The notes: generated by a model not told the origin, from the letters alone. A stretch of 64,000 nt of DNA from Vibrio chagasii (GCF_002954585.1 NZ_MSCI01000001.1:1054001-1118000); one strand, 5' to 3'; positions 37,384 through 47,204 are shown, numbered from the stretch's first letter. Made by a program: numbers and translations.

Positions 37384-38094
37384 ATGGAAAGCCCAGTGGT
37401 CACACTGCAACAGGCCAGTAAGAGCTTTATTGATGGCAAAGAGAGCCATCAAGTGCTAGACAATATCGACTTCAACCTAGGAACTGGTGTCAGCGTTGCT
37501 TTGACTGGTTCAAGTGGCAGTGGCAAGAGTACTCTACTCAACTTAATTGCGGGCTTTGAACCTCTTTCCGAAGGCGAGTTATGGCTCGATGGTGAAAATA
37601 CTTCAGCTTGGAAAGACCAACACTGGAGCAGTTTCCGCCATCAAAAGCTCGGCGTTATCTTTCAGCAGTTCAACCTGCTCACTCCACTCAATGTAAAACA
37701 AAACATCGCCTTTCCATTGCATTTAAACCAACAGAAATGGGGATCTTGGTGTGATTACTTAGTCGAAGCATTAAGTATCAGCGAACTACTTAATAGACAC
37801 GTATCTGCCCTCTCTGGTGGTCAACAACAGCGGGTCGCTATCGCTCGAGCATTGGCTCACAAACCTAAACTTTTGCTTGCAGATGAGCCCACAGGAAATC
37901 TAGATCATAAAGCAGGGTTGGAGGTGATGAGATTACTAAGTGAGATCACAACACAAGGCAACACCGCTGTATTATTGGTAACGCACAGCCCTGAATGCGC
38001 CGATTTTATGCAGAGACAGCTGGTATTAGACAATGGAAAACTCAAGCATGTAGACCAAAAGCAAGCTAGTGAGATGACTCATGCCAAAGGCTAA
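37384..38094 (+). CDS. LolD/MacB-type ABC ATPase
   Basis: The 236-residue ATPase has Walker A GSSGSGKST near residue 43, Q-loop IFQQFN, signature LSGGQQQRVAIARAL and Walker B LLADEPTGNLD. The GNLD ending and size mark the LolD/FtsE/MacB group, which works with FtsX-type permeases. Its stop overlaps the permease start by 14 bases. The triad with an AttH-type lipoprotein suggests export or trafficking of a lipid or envelope molecule rather than uptake. Confidence 0.93.
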   Translation: MESPVVTLQQASKSFIDGKESHQVLDNIDFNLGTGVSVALTGSSGSGKSTLLNLIAGFEPLSEGELWLDGENTSAWKDQHWSSFRHQKLGVIFQQFNLLTPLNVKQNIAFPLHLNQQKWGSWCDYLVEALSISELLNRHVSALSGGQQQRVAIARALAHKPKLLLADEPTGNLDHKAGLEVMRLLSEITTQGNTAVLLVTHSPECADFMQRQLVLDNGKLKHVDQKQASEMTHAKG

Positions 38095-40591
38095 TTCTAC
38101 TAATACGCCAGCTCGCTTAGCGATCACGCACACCAAACTGACGCTAAACCTATTCGCCGCGCATTATCGCCATTCTCCTTTGCAAGCTGCGGCGATCTTG
38201 ATTGGTATTGTGTTGGCCGTCACTTTATTCGTCGCAGTACAAGCCATCAATTTGAATGCCAAACGCAGCTATGCAGAATCTACCGAGCAACTGAGCGCTC
38301 AGGCTCAGAACCTAATCATCCCACCAGCAGGACAAAACTACTTACCTGAATCGCTCTACTTCAAGCTAAGACAAAACGGACTCAGCGCGATACTACCTGT
38401 GATTGAAGGGCGTGTGAGAGAAGAGCAAGGACGTCGTTGGTCAATCCAAGGCAGCGAGCTCATCGCCGCTCTTACCTCAAGAGCTCGCTACTCCAAAGAG
38501 AACGAACAAAGCATATCTCTTTTTGATAATGCACTTCCCCTACCTCAGCTCTTAGCAGGCAAGCCCATTGTGATGGTGAGCCAGTCGCAACATCAAAGCT
38601 TAGACGAAGTGGACACGCTGATCCTCGATGACATCGTTACCCAAGTGGTCGTGCTGCCTGATGAGTGGCAACTGGGGAGTCGAATGCTGATGGACATAGG
38701 ATTCGCTCAACAACTGCTAAACAAACAAGGTCAACTGAGCTATATCGCCGTTTTTAATGTCGAGAACCAAGTACAAGATAACTGGCAGAATCTCATCGCA
38801 GAACAAGGGCAATGGATCACCAATAATCAAAGTACCGACCTTGGATCCATTACCGACAGTTTTCACCTTAACTTAACTGCCATGAGCTTACTCGCGTTCT
38901 TGGTTGGTTTGTTCATCGCTTATAACGGCGTGAAATACAGCTTACTGAAACGTAATCGGCTGTTAGTACAAATTCAGCAAGCAGGCGTTTCACCAAGCAT
39001 TGTGTTTTCTGCTTTGCTCATTGAACTTACCGTTCTTGTCACCCTAGGAGCTTCACTCGGTTTCATTTTGGGTATTCAATTAAGCCACTGGCTCCACCCC
39101 ACCGTGGCGATCACGCTGGAACAACTTTACGGAGCAACACTTCTGCCTGGCACATGGCAGTGGTCTTGGTTAGTTCAGGCCTTATTACTCACCTTAGCCG
39201 CCACACTTGCTGCCTGCTGGCAGCACTTTAAACAACGCATTCACCAACCGATCTCCTCTCATGGTGGCTTTTATCAAGCGCCAGAGGCTTCAAACGAAAA
39301 CCAACTGTTTATCATCGGAATAACACTCACGGGTATCGCATTAGCTGGCTTGTGGCTTAGCGAAAACCACCGTTTCACTATGGCGTGGCTTGGCGTATTA
39401 GTGGTATCTATTCCTTTGTATTTGCCTAAAACGCTCAGCGTATTAGCAAATTGGAGTGAACAGCGCACTCAGTCGGGGTTGATGCAGTACCTGTTTGCTG
39501 AATTGAGAGAGCTCATCTCTCCACTCTCCCTTGCCATGATGGCGCTGCTTCTTGCTGTAACGGCTAACATGGGAATGAATACCTTAGTAGGCAGCTTTGA
39601 AACCACCCTAAAGCAATGGTTAGAACAGCGGCTGCACGCCGACATTTACGTTAGTCCAGCTCAAGGTGAAATCGCTAATGTAGAGCGTGCGTTAGAACAG
39701 TTTGAGAACGTTGAAACCGTTTATAAGCAATATTATGTCGACGATAACCTACAAGGCTTGCCCACGTTACTCGGCACCAAAGACAAAGATACATTAGCGC
39801 AAACCATGGTGTTCCAATCGCAGCTTGATAACTTTTGGCAGCGCTTTTACCAAGGTGAACTGGTTGCGATAAGCGAACCTACGGCAGTGAAGCTTGGCTT
39901 GTCTTTGAACAGCGAACTTAAGCTCGACTCTATTCCAAGCAAATCACTCGTCGTCGGAGCGATTTTCCACGACTACGGCTCGCCCAATGGCGAGGTATTG
40001 CTTGCTCCTAACTTATGGTTTGAAAGCGGTTTTACTCACTTGCCGACTAGCCTAGGGATTAAAGTCTCTGGAAACCAACAACGAGTCTACGAACAGCTGC
40101 GCAAGCAGTTGAACTTGCACCCAAGTCAGCTCTACGACCAAGCACAGATCAAATCCCTCGCTTTGGATATCTTTTCACAAACGTTTGCCATCACACGCGC
40201 ACTGAATGGCGTCACCTTGATGGTCGCTGTGATTGGCTTATTCTGTGCGTGTTTTATGCTGCTCGATGCTCGTAAGGCCGCTATCGCAAGGTTGTATGCG
40301 CTTGGCGTAAGCCGCAAAAAGCTGATTGCGATGGTTCTCGGGCAAATCGCTGTGCTTGTGACCTTTACTTTGGTTATCGCCATCCCGCTAGGTGCTATGG
40401 TGGGCTACGTACTAACCGACATCGTCACCCTACGCGCCTTCGGTTGGAGCTTAAATTACCAGTGGAATTGGAGCGATGCGCTTATCATTTCCCTCATCAC
40501 AATTATTGTGGCAGTGATTGCAACACTCATTCCTCTATGGCGATTAGTCAGTAAGCCTGTGGTATCTAGTTTGCAAAGTGAGGTGTTGTAA
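38081..40591 (+). CDS. FtsX-type ABC permease, duplicated form
   Basis: The 836-residue protein has a first TM near residue 35-55, a large extracytoplasmic domain (about 60-265), three TM helices (about 270-380), a pair of middle helices (about 405-455), a second large periplasmic domain (about 505-700) and a final three-TM FtsX bundle (about 705-830, ending LIPLWRLVSKPVVSSLQ). This is the ten-TM duplicated FtsX/YbbP-like architecture, not the four-TM MacB. It moves hydrophobic cargo or performs mechanotransmission, powered by the ATPase immediately upstream. Confidence 0.88.
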   Translation: MPKANSTNTPARLAITHTKLTLNLFAAHYRHSPLQAAAILIGIVLAVTLFVAVQAINLNAKRSYAESTEQLSAQAQNLIIPPAGQNYLPESLYFKLRQNGLSAILPVIEGRVREEQGRRWSIQGSELIAALTSRARYSKENEQSISLFDNALPLPQLLAGKPIVMVSQSQHQSLDEVDTLILDDIVTQVVVLPDEWQLGSRMLMDIGFAQQLLNKQGQLSYIAVFNVENQVQDNWQNLIAEQGQWITNNQSTDLGSITDSFHLNLTAMSLLAFLVGLFIAYNGVKYSLLKRNRLLVQIQQAGVSPSIVFSALLIELTVLVTLGASLGFILGIQLSHWLHPTVAITLEQLYGATLLPGTWQWSWLVQALLLTLAATLAACWQHFKQRIHQPISSHGGFYQAPEASNENQLFIIGITLTGIALAGLWLSENHRFTMAWLGVLVVSIPLYLPKTLSVLANWSEQRTQSGLMQYLFAELRELISPLSLAMMALLLAVTANMGMNTLVGSFETTLKQWLEQRLHADIYVSPAQGEIANVERALEQFENVETVYKQYYVDDNLQGLPTLLGTKDKDTLAQTMVFQSQLDNFWQRFYQGELVAISEPTAVKLGLSLNSELKLDSIPSKSLVVGAIFHDYGSPNGEVLLAPNLWFESGFTHLPTSLGIKVSGNQQRVYEQLRKQLNLHPSQLYDQAQIKSLALDIFSQTFAITRALNGVTLMVAVIGLFCACFMLLDARKAAIARLYALGVSRKKLIAMVLGQIAVLVTFTLVIAIPLGAMVGYVLTDIVTLRAFGWSLNYQWNWSDALIISLITIIVAVIATLIPLWRLVSKPVVSSLQSEVL

Positions 40592-41721
40592 TGAACATTG
40601 GCTTGAAACCTAAGTTAATCAGACTATTTACTCTCTCACTTGGTCTGCTAGCTCTATGGGGTTGTGACAAGGCTGATCCGAATTCCGCTCAGAACATGGG
40701 AGCAATACTCGGCGGGAGCAGTGAGCAGCAGAGTAATCAATTCAGTCCCGTCATTAAAGGCGTTGATCTCAGCTTCCCTAAAGACCATCAAGCACACCCG
40801 AATTTTCGTCATGAATGGTGGTATCTAACCGCTAATCTCATCGATGAAGACGGGAATGCGCTAGGCGTACAATGGACACAGTTCCGTTTTGCCGCAGCTC
40901 CAGAAGACATCGCCGAACAAAACAAATCAACCGCATGGCAAAGCCAACAGATCTACATGGCTCACAGTGCCGTCACCACCGAAGAAAAACACTACGCCGA
41001 TGAAAAATGGTCACGCGATCAAGCAGAACTGGCAGGAGTAAGCACATCACCATTTCGCGTCTATCTTGATGATTGGCAGTGGACATCTTCTACCAATGAC
41101 TTATTCCCTGCCACATTGAATGCTAATTCAGAGCAGTTTGGCTACTCGTTAACACTGACTAACGACGCTCCCTACCAAAAACAAGGAGAGCAAGGCTACA
41201 GCACCAAAAGCAGTGACGGAAAAGTCGCCTCCTACTACTACAGCCAGCCATTCATCGATGTATCAGGCGACGTGACGATTGATGGCGTGACGCATGAAGT
41301 TTCAGGCAAAGGCTGGATTGACAGAGAGTGGAGCTCGCAGTTCTTACTCGACTCTCAACAAGGCTGGGATTGGTTTGCACTTAGGCTCAATGATGAAACC
41401 AGCCTAGTCGTGTTTCAACTGCGAAACTCGACGACAGGCAAAGCCAGTTATGCTCACGCAAGATTGATGCAGCAAGATGGCTCTGGTACTGCCATTTCGC
41501 AGCAAGACATTACTCTCACCGCCACCAAACAAACAGTAATCGATGGGCGCGATTATCCAACAGAGTGGCAAATATCAATTCCAACGAAAAACATAGAGCT
41601 GACTGTCTCAGCACTCAATCCCAAAGCAAAAATGCCCCTATCGGTTCCCTATTGGGAGGGTCCAATCTCAATTAAAGGAACACACTCAGGTACAGGGTAT
41701 ATGGAGTTGACGGGGTATTAG
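40591..41721 (+). CDS. AttH-type lipocalin-like lipoprotein (CrtC-fold)
   Basis: The 376-residue protein has a lipoprotein signal with lipobox LALWGC (Cys25). The mature protein carries the AttH/CrtC landmarks FRHEWWYLTANL near residue 72, WTQFRF near 95, YMAHSAVT, and GKGWIDREWSSQ with WDWFALRL near 240-270. The family forms two lipocalin-like barrels; its members often sit beside LolD/FtsX genes, as here. Start and permease stop overlap as TAATG, so it is translationally coupled. The likely job is to receive or present a hydrophobic molecule at the envelope; that is inference. Confidence 0.9.
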   Translation: MNIGLKPKLIRLFTLSLGLLALWGCDKADPNSAQNMGAILGGSSEQQSNQFSPVIKGVDLSFPKDHQAHPNFRHEWWYLTANLIDEDGNALGVQWTQFRFAAAPEDIAEQNKSTAWQSQQIYMAHSAVTTEEKHYADEKWSRDQAELAGVSTSPFRVYLDDWQWTSSTNDLFPATLNANSEQFGYSLTLTNDAPYQKQGEQGYSTKSSDGKVASYYYSQPFIDVSGDVTIDGVTHEVSGKGWIDREWSSQFLLDSQQGWDWFALRLNDETSLVVFQLRNSTTGKASYAHARLMQQDGSGTAISQQDITLTATKQTVIDGRDYPTEWQISIPTKNIELTVSALNPKAKMPLSVPYWEGPISIKGTHSGTGYMELTGY

Positions 41722-42193
41722 GTATGTCTGAGCAATCATAAAGCAATGACAATAAAAAGGCATGAATTAACCAGTCACCGATTCAAATCGCACGAGCTTG
41801 TCACAGCGTAAAGTCATGTTCACTACAACATCAAAAAATTAAGTACAACCAAGTCAATAAGTTAAATTCGCACCTAACAACGAAACCACTCATAGTGAGA
41901 TACCGTTTTGTGAAGCGATCAAACATTGATGTACGTTTAATAAATACCAACAAGTATAAGCTTTAGATATATTACCAAGAGTAAAAACAACAAAAGCTAA
42001 TAGCTTAATATTTGGCTACGCGGTTCCTTCTTTACAGGCAACACCACCACGATTTTCAGGGTCATCATCCAAATTAATTGACCCTGTATGTTAGAGAGTA
42101 TCCGTCCAAGGAGGTCACAGCGCGCTCAAACATAGCTAGGTGGACCTGACATTATCAAACAACTCAAATATCCAATTCATATAAAGGGAAAAA
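41722..42193. other. Intergenic region before the small-gene stretch
   Basis: This is a 472-base AT-rich region. No intact gene was seen. A 24-codon minus-strand frame with coding-like content sits at 42016-42090, too short to name. Confidence 0.5.
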
Positions 42194-42607
42194 GTGAAAA
42201 ACAATAGTGACGGTGTAATTAAAGCGTATAAGCTAGCAAGCCCAGGGCGTCGTTATGTAGGGGAGCTCATCGATTCTTTGATTAGCGCTATCATATTCAT
42301 GCTCTTTCTTTCGTTAGGTAATTCAATCGGCTTATCTCAAGATATAACAGGTTGGTCAGCGAGCTTGATAGCAGCTTCGTATTTCCTACTTTCTGATGGT
42401 TTGCCGAGAGGTCAAAGTCTTGGCAAGAAACTACTGGGAATTTCGGTTATAGATTCGGTTACAGGAGAAAATTGTAGTTTAAAACAATCACTCTTTCGTA
42501 ATTTGCTATAACCATTGCTTGGCATTATCGACGCATTTTTTATTCTTGGTAAAAAGAGGCAAAGAATAGGTGACAAGTTGGCGAAAACGGTCGTCATCGT
42601 TCACTAG
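42194..42607 (+). pseudogene. RDD-family membrane protein interrupted by an in-frame stop
   Basis: A GTG start at 42194 with an AAGGGA ribosome site opens a frame of 105 codons containing the RDD signature (SPGRRYVGELIDSLI), two or three hydrophobic segments, and GQSLGKKLLGISVID. It stops at TAA 42509-42511. The next codons, in the same frame, give PLLGIIDAFFILGKKRQRIGDKLA (here split at 20 residues: PLLGIIDAFFILGKKRQRIG then DKLA) up to TAG 42605-42607. RNLL and the later block are parts of one RDD motif that normally reads through. A single nonsense change thus truncates the protein before its last helix. Confidence 0.75.
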
Positions 42608-42637
42608 CTACAAACAGTGGCAGCTCGAGAGGATACT

Positions 42638-43048
42638 ATGGAACAAGAAGAACAAGAGTTATATCACGCTGCCGTTGAGCTGATTAAAAAACGGTATCCG
42701 CGAGGCTGGGGCGGTGCTGCAGCTGTAAGAACGGAAACAGGCAAAATTTTAACTAGTATTGCTCCCGATACGAAAAATGATGCACTTTCTCTTTGTATGG
42801 AGGTCGGCGCCTTTCTGGAAGCGCATAAATTGAACGAAAAAGTCACGCACTCCCTGTGTATCTGTCGAGAAGACGAGAGTACTGAGTTTTTGGTGCTATC
42901 TCCTTGTGGAGTCTGCCAAGAAAGACTGGTTCATTGGGGAGGCGACGTTAAAGCAGCTATCTCAACAAAAGAGAATAAGCTGGTGTTCAAAACTATCCGT
43001 GAATTAATGCCACACCACTGGTCGTTAGTAAATGGAACCACTCTATAA
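42638..43048 (+). CDS. Cytidine-deaminase-like zinc deaminase
   Basis: The 136-residue protein starts at ATG 42638, chosen because a GAGAGGAT ribosome site precedes it by five bases; a GTG 21 bases earlier has none. It carries LCMEVGAF (first zinc ligand Cys with catalytic Glu) and LSPCGVCQERL (PCxxC, the other two ligands), the arrangement of cytidine and blasticidin-S deaminases. At 136 residues it fits homotetrameric cytidine deaminases and the blasticidin-type. The substrate is open. It lies 30 bases after the broken RDD gene. Confidence 0.78.
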   Translation: MEQEEQELYHAAVELIKKRYPRGWGGAAAVRTETGKILTSIAPDTKNDALSLCMEVGAFLEAHKLNEKVTHSLCICREDESTEFLVLSPCGVCQERLVHWGGDVKAAISTKENKLVFKTIRELMPHHWSLVNGTTL

Positions 43049-43158
43049 CAAAACGCTTATTACCAAGCCTCGAAGCCCCTAAGCACTCTATACAATGCTT
43101 CTAGGGATGATACGTAACATGATAACTGGTAATTTGAAATCTACGCTAGGGAGCTCTA

Positions 43159-43536
43159 TTGGACATTTTAATTCAGCAAGAAATCGAACTTCATCAATAT
43201 GAAGTTCGACAAAACAACAATGATATTAAGCGTTTAATACATCCCGATTTTTCTGAAGTCGGTCGCAGTGGCGATAGCTATGACTTTATGTCTATCGTCA
43301 AAATGATGAGAGCAGAGGAACCTTCCACCTCAAAAATTCACTCACAAAACTACGAATGCCTTTTACTAAGCCCTTCGGTACACTTACTAAAATATCAGAC
43401 TGCTTTGGTAAGTGAACTTGGTGATGTGAGTAACTATGCCAAACGTTGCTCTATATGGGTTTTGACTGAGGCTGGTTGGCAGCTTAAATATCACCAAGGC
43501 ACACCATGTTTACCTTTCGAGCTAACCAACTCCTAG
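43159..43536 (+). CDS. DUF4440 / NTF2-like small protein
   Basis: The 125-residue protein begins with TTG at 43159, supported by AGGGAG a few bases upstream. It reads QQEIELHQYEVRQNNNDIKRLIHPDFSEVG, followed by a beta-rich half that ends in W.L.YHQGTPC. Two small groups of residues (HPDF.E.G and WQLKYHQGT) are the marks of DUF4440, an NTF2-like cone fold seen in ketosteroid isomerase relatives. No catalytic assignment is made. Confidence 0.72.
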   Translation: MDILIQQEIELHQYEVRQNNNDIKRLIHPDFSEVGRSGDSYDFMSIVKMMRAEEPSTSKIHSQNYECLLLSPSVHLLKYQTALVSELGDVSNYAKRCSIWVLTEAGWQLKYHQGTPCLPFELTNS

Positions 43537-43574
43537 TATGTGAACTCACATATTGGACGTTGTATTGAAGCTGA

Positions 43575-43859
43575 GCTAATGGACAAGCATATCTCGTCGG
43601 CTACCTTTGGCACTCCATTAATACAGAAGATAAATCTACCTTCATCTACGACTTCTACGTATTTAATTTGTACCGAGGTGCAAGCTATGGAAAACAAGCA
43701 CTGAGCTCATTAGAACACCAGCTTAAGGCACATGGTCTTGAACAAATAAAGTTAAGAATCGCGTACCATAATGAAAGAGCACCGAAGCTCTACCAAGCAG
43801 TGGGCTTCTCTATTACTGGTTTTTACATGTCTAAGAAAATAGGAGCTGTTGAAGCCTAA
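43575..43859 (+). pseudogene. N-terminally truncated GNAT acetyltransferase
   Basis: A 94-codon frame begins immediately after a TGA (43572-43574) with no start codon near. It translates to GQAYLVGYLWHS (beta strands 3-4), FIYDFYVFNLYRGASYGKQAL (motif A, with the RGxSYGKQ acetyl-CoA loop) and AYHNERAPKLYQAVGFSITG (motif B). These are the conserved second half of a GNAT acetyltransferase. The 60 or so N-terminal residues are missing. A TTG at 43668 opens the last 63 codons but would remove strands required for the fold. Confidence 0.7.
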
Positions 43860-43985
43860 ACCCACACAACCGAGTAATGGAACAGCTAAACATAATATTT
43901 GAGTGAGGATGCATTTTAAGCCACTCATCTCAAGGGAATAAGTTCTGTACTCACCTATTGTCTTAATAACTATCGAAGGAAAACT

Positions 43986-44711
43986 GTGAGCGAAGAGATT
44001 TATGATAAGATGTGGCAACGCTTTAAAGTTGCATCTAAAACCGACCAATATGAACTAGATTCACATCTATTAGATCTACCCAACGACACTCGAAGAGGGA
44101 TCACTGCTCTAGCCTATCTAAAACAAGGCAACAATGCTCTTCTCGATGAAATAATGAGATTTCAAGAGGCTGTAAGCATACTCGAACCCGACCAATATTA
44201 TCATCCTAGGGAGGAGTTACATTTAACCATTCTTTCCATTATTTCATGCGTTGCTAACTTTGAAATAACTCATATTAATGCTCAATCCTACGTTGAGGTT
44301 TTCAATAAAGTTGTAGGTTCAATTGCACCTATTGAGATTGAGTATAAAGGCATAAGTGCTTCTGAAAACTGTATCATCCTCCAAGGCTTTCCTATGGGTA
44401 ATGGACTTGAACAGTTCCGAAACAAGTTACGTGAAGCATTAGTAGAAGAAGGGCTACGAGTCACTTTCGATAGTCGATACAAACAGGTCACTGCTCACAG
44501 CTCTTTGATTCGCTTTAGATCACCAATCAATAATGCTCAGCGACTTTTTAACCTCTGTGAGCAATATCGAAATCATACGTTTGGTAGGATTACTCTTAAT
44601 GACTTCGAACTGGTTTTCAATAACTGGTACCAACACCTGGATATCACTCAATCGTTATCTAGAACCTGCATATCACTCAACACAAACACAAAGAGCTTAG
44701 CTGAAGCTTAA
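43986..44711 (+). CDS. 2H-phosphoesterase (LigT-like) superfamily protein
   Basis: The 241-residue protein starts at GTG 43986 behind AGGA. It has two H-x-(T/S) motifs, ELHLTILS near residue 79 and TAHSSLIRF near 169, spaced as in 2H phosphoesterases (2'-5' RNA ligase, cyclic-nucleotide phosphodiesterases). The family cuts or makes 2'-5' bonds or opens cyclic phosphates. The N-terminal helical 50 residues are not part of the core. It is in the small-gene stretch and has no obvious partner. Confidence 0.75.
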   Translation: MSEEIYDKMWQRFKVASKTDQYELDSHLLDLPNDTRRGITALAYLKQGNNALLDEIMRFQEAVSILEPDQYYHPREELHLTILSIISCVANFEITHINAQSYVEVFNKVVGSIAPIEIEYKGISASENCIILQGFPMGNGLEQFRNKLREALVEEGLRVTFDSRYKQVTAHSSLIRFRSPINNAQRLFNLCEQYRNHTFGRITLNDFELVFNNWYQHLDITQSLSRTCISLNTNTKSLAEA

Positions 44712-44781
44712 CGACGTTGCTTATCGATACACTGAGTGTTCTCTACTGCAAATACCACTCACTAATAAAGTGTTCGCAAGA

Positions 44782-44806
44782 TAAAAAGCCATCACTAGGA
44801 TGGCTT
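44782..44806 (-). terminator. Terminator of the endonuclease I gene
   Basis: AAGCCATC / GATGGCTT with an ACTAG loop, followed on the minus strand by a T run, about 30 bases past the endA stop. Confidence 0.82.
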
Positions 44807-44831
44807 CATTGCATTGACTTAAGTTTATATA

Positions 44832-45626
44832 TCAACCATTACAGCGGCTGTCATATATGTCATTTACCCAGCTTGGATTATCAATGAACGGGTTGCGGTT
44901 ACCTTGCCATTTAACAGCTTTTTCATGTCGATTACGTTCCCAATCATCGACAGGGTCGGCGTTATGCCATTGTAGTAATGTGCACAGTTTTCCAACCTTA
45001 GGTTGCCCTGAAGAGCTCGACGTGTCATCGACTAAGTACAAGTCCGGCATTTTCGCGTTATTGCCTTCATAACGTACCGCCATGTAGAAAAGCGAACGAG
45101 CGGTATCCCCTTTCACTGCGTCACGAGGTTCAAAGCTGTCGTAATCCGTCTTGTTAAGCGGTGACTTTTTCAATGGCGCACCACCAAAATCGAAGTCTTT
45201 GTTCGAACGGATAGAGTTAATCTCTGCGTCGGTTGGTTGAAGATGGTGAATGTCGGTATAACCCCACTGATCTTTGCGCTTGAAACCAAAAGATTTTGGC
45301 CAAAGATGTTCACGGTTCCAAGCATTCTTGTCGTTGTTGCCTGATGACGTAAAGTCTTTGGATTGTGAACGACCGCTATAGTACAAAATCACATTGTTCG
45401 GATTATTCGGATCTTCGTTGGTGTCTTTCAATGCAGACCACACCTGAGTGTAAGTGAGTTGCTTTTGCCCGCGAGCAGCAATCACACCAAGCATGTCTTT
45501 TAAGGCATTGCCGCTTAGCCCCTCAGCTTCAAGGTAGTAACCATCAGGGTAGCTAGTATTAGCAAGCGCAACTGGACTAAGTGCCGTCGAAATCAGCAAT
45601 AGGCTAAGATTTAAACGTAATTTCAT
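44832..45626 (-). CDS. endA: Endonuclease I (periplasmic/secreted nuclease)
   Basis: From ATG 45626 the product is 264 residues with a signal peptide (cleavage near ALANTS). The PF04231 motifs are present: NREHLWPKSFG near residue 110, HHLQPTDAEINSIRSNKDF near 130, and EPRDAVKGDTARSLFYM near 180, with Cys residues in the C-terminal half for disulfides. It degrades DNA in the periplasm or outside; in Vibrio the homologue Dns limits extracellular DNA and natural transformation. A longer upstream start at 45683 lacks support. It has its own terminator. Confidence 0.93.
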   Translation of the reverse strand: MKLRLNLSLLLISTALSPVALANTSYPDGYYLEAEGLSGNALKDMLGVIAARGQKQLTYTQVWSALKDTNEDPNNPNNVILYYSGRSQSKDFTSSGNNDKNAWNREHLWPKSFGFKRKDQWGYTDIHHLQPTDAEINSIRSNKDFDFGGAPLKKSPLNKTDYDSFEPRDAVKGDTARSLFYMAVRYEGNNAKMPDLYLVDDTSSSSGQPKVGKLCTLLQWHNADPVDDWERNRHEKAVKWQGNRNPFIDNPSWVNDIYDSRCNG

Positions 45627-45905
45627 TGTTTTTATTATCCTTGTTATTGTTGTTATCCACCCACCATTGATGAGTGCCCTCATACTCTACAAAACACAAT
45701 TTATATGCAATCTGTTTGTTTATAAATCTTACTCGAGCTACAGCCTTAATATTTAAGCCGTAAGGTATAGCTGTGCACAAACCTGCAATGAGCTATGCTT
45801 GATTTAAGGTATTTAGGGTTGGGGTGCTTACTCCCGAACGCGAATAAGCTGCTTTTGCTAGTGATGCAGAGCGAAAGTGAGTCACTTACGCCCTGCTATC
45901 TTCGG

Positions 45906-47204
45906 TTAAGTTAAGTTCGAGACAGATCTAGCCACGTCTTCCGCGCCTTTTTGTATCTCTTCGATCACAACAGATACGCTTTCAAGCCTGTCGTTTGTTT
46001 CGATAGACGATTGACTGATCACTTCCATAGATTGCGTAATGTCATTGGTTAAAGATAAGTTCTCTGCAACCACTCGACTGATTTCTTCTGTTGAATCGGA
46101 TGTTCTCGAAGCTAAAACTCTGACCTCATCAGCAACTACGGCAAAACCACGGCCGTAATCTCCAGCCCTAGCCGCCTCGATGGCCGCATTAAGTGCCAGT
46201 AGATTCGTTTGATCAGCAATATTGCCGATGACCTGCACGATATTTTCGATGCTGCCCGATAATTCGGTCAGTCGACGAATTAGCTTTTCAGACTTCTCGA
46301 TATCTTCAACCACATTTTTAGACAGCTCGCGGGTCAGAGCGAGAGAAGATTGTCCATCGCTTGCCACTTGTGCTGTCTCTACCGCGGTACTGTAAGCAAT
46401 AGAAGTCGCATCCGAAGTCGCCTCTTCTTGCAGCACTTCATTAGTGATATCAGAAGCAAACTTAACGACTTTATAGACCTCTCCTCGCTCGTTCTTTATT
46501 GGGCTGTAAGAAGCTTGAATCCAAACTTTTCCACCATGTCGATCTTTTCTTAAGAAGCGGCCAGTAAATGCTCGACCCGATTGCAGCTCTTGCCAAAAGT
46601 TAGGGTTCTCTTTGTAAAATTCGTCAAAACAGAACATCCGATGATTCTGCGAAATAACCTGTTCTTTTGAGTAACCCAAGGTTTTCAGGAAGTTGTCATT
46701 TGCATCTAAAATATTGCCATCGGGCGTAAACGAAATAGTCGCAAAGGTTTGGTTGAGTGCGTCTAATAACTCGCTGTCTAGAGTCTGCTTTACATGAGAC
46801 TCGGTAACATCAGCGGCAACTTTAACGACCTTTTGCACTTCCCCATTTGAAATGATTGGGCAATAAGTCGCTTCGATATGAACTTGTCGCTTTCCCTTGG
46901 CGTAACGAGGAAAAACACCGCTTTTCTTTGTACCTGCAGCAAGGTCTCGCCAAAACTGCGTATAGTGAGAGGTATTCACTACCTCGTCAGAGCAAAATAG
47001 TGAGTGATGTTTACCTTTTATTTCATCCAGTGAATAGCCCATCAATGATAAGAATGGCTCACTCGCGTCTAACACATGCCCGCGAGTATCAAACGACACC
47101 ATTGCTAAAGAACGATTCAATGAATCAACAATATCCATATTGTGATCAGGTTGATCTATGCTTTTTTCCTTCTTTTTAAAAAAAATGATACTGTCCACCT
47201 TCAA
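45906..47204 (-). CDS. Soluble PAS-PAS methyl-accepting chemotaxis protein
   Basis: The 432-residue protein has no membrane segment. Two PAS domains (residues about 30-130 and 150-250) repeat the core [14 protein letters not shown] / [14 protein letters not shown] and HHSLFCSDE / NHRMFCFDE, an internal duplication of high similarity. The MCP signalling tip, [20 protein letters not shown], lies near residue 330-350 and the protein ends at about 432. PAS cofactors would report oxygen, redox or a cytosolic ligand to CheA. The signalling domain is shorter on the C-terminal side than in transmembrane MCPs. Confidence 0.88.
   Translation of the reverse strand: MKVDSIIFFKKKEKSIDQPDHNMDIVDSLNRSLAMVSFDTRGHVLDASEPFLSLMGYSLDEIKGKHHSLFCSDEVVNTSHYTQFWRDLAAGTKKSGVFPRYAKGKRQVHIEATYCPIISNGEVQKVVKVAADVTESHVKQTLDSELLDALNQTFATISFTPDGNILDANDNFLKTLGYSKEQVISQNHRMFCFDEFYKENPNFWQELQSGRAFTGRFLRKDRHGGKVWIQASYSPIKNERGEVYKVVKFASDITNEVLQEEATSDATSIAYSTAVETAQVASDGQSSLALTRELSKNVVEDIEKSEKLIRRLTELSGSIENIVQVIGNIADQTNLLALNAAIEAARAGDYGRGFAVVADEVRVLASRTSDSTEEISRVVAENLSLTNDITQSMEVISQSSIETNDRLESVSVVIEEIQKGAEDVARSVSNLT

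Noticed and set aside
42016..42090. 24-codon minus-strand frame resembling the C-terminus of a gene
   Set aside because: It has coding-like content (DDDPENRGGVACKEG) but is too short and lacks any wider context to separate it from chance.
43040..43150. Integron attC-like site after the deaminase gene
   Set aside because: TAACAAAACGC resembles the start of a Vibrio attC, but no matching GTTRRRY end or long inverted repeat follows, and the next genes show none either.
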